Shown here: piece by piece, positions 13,969 to 14,051 of the stretch
Position numbering within the stretch: position 1 is the stretch's first letter
Layout of the letters: every line of letters starts with the position of its first letter
DNA from: Nitrospirota bacterium
GTDB lineage: Bacteria; Nitrospirota; JAOUDF01
Assembly: GCA_029859385.1 (NCBI GenBank)
Contig: JAOUDF010000049.1
Span: 1-14,051 of the forward strand
Length of the DNA stretch: 14,051 nucleotides
Direction of reading: 5' to 3'
Translations under genes and position numbers: made by a program
The notes under the pieces: model-generated
The model's input: the letters and a program-made list of their open reading frames with translations, nothing else
Database searches by the model: none
Told to the model about the DNA's origin: nothing

Positions 13969-14051
13969 ATGAAATCCCTTGCACCTTTACAACTACGCGC
14001 AGCATGTATTCTGGTGGTATTTCTCATGGTTGCCGGTTGTGCCTCTTCCAG
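13969..14051 (+). CDS. Lipoprotein, N-terminal fragment (runs off the window)
   Basis: Only the first 27 codons are in the window. They encode a lipoprotein signal peptide: a short polar start, hydrophobic 11-22, and the lipobox VAGC with lipidation Cys at residue 24, followed by Ala-Ser-Ser. No Asp follows the Cys, so by the E. coli sorting rule (established there, assumed here) outer-membrane delivery would be expected. AAGGAG (13958-13963) lies 5 nt before the ATG; part of it can pair with CTCC (13952-13955) in a 4-bp hairpin with an AAAA loop. The mature protein is outside the window, so no function is given. Confidence 0.75.
   Translation, partial: MKSLAPLQLRAACILVVFLMVAGCASS

Overview
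The window looks like chromosomal DNA of a Geobacter-type bacterium (Desulfuromonadia; inferred). The evidence is two periplasmic triheme c7-type cytochromes, an exported repeat/beta-helix protein and a complete pyrimidine operon of the pyrR-pyrB-pyrC-carA-carB-greA-pyrK-pyrD type. Genes are mostly GC-rich, close-packed and preceded by clear Shine-Dalgarno sites.

Layout. (1) 48-1742, plus strand: an exported protein with 21 in-phase decapeptide repeats followed by a right-handed beta-helix domain, ended by a strong intrinsic terminator. (2) 1799-2443, minus strand: a HAD-family hydrolase, divergent from the next operon. (3) 2536-12354, plus strand: the UMP biosynthesis operon. It has a good sigma-70-like promoter and a leader that folds as a PyrR-controlled attenuator (PyrR-binding hairpin with a CCGAGA loop, antiterminator, terminator with nine T). 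The genes are pyrR, pyrB, pyrC, carA, carB, greA, pyrK and pyrD. carA and carB are separated by a roughly 180-200 bp imperfect inverted-repeat element, the only sizeable gap inside the operon. (4) 12360-12467: a palindromic repeat of the TTGTAGGGGCGA type, then a strong hairpin lying between convergent transcription units. (5) 12488-13676, minus strand: two paralogous triheme cytochromes, each with a signal peptide and a perfect AGGAGG site. (6) 13969 to the end, plus strand: the start of a lipoprotein gene with a VAGC lipobox.

How the genes work together. CarA/CarB make carbamoyl phosphate, PyrB and PyrC convert it with aspartate to dihydroorotate, and PyrD/PyrK (class 1B, FMN plus FAD/[2Fe-2S]) oxidise this to orotate. 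pyrE and pyrF are not in the window. PyrR senses UMP and, by family precedent, terminates transcription in the leader when pyrimidines are plentiful. GreA is a general elongation factor carried in the same transcript. The cytochromes and the lipoprotein are a separate envelope/electron-transfer neighbourhood.

Most of the window is well-known housekeeping biology. The least explained items are the inverted-repeat element between carA and carB, the 50-residue higher-order repeat in the first gene with its AT-rich beta-helix part, and the dispersed palindrome after pyrD. I see no clear evidence of a wholly new multi-gene system.
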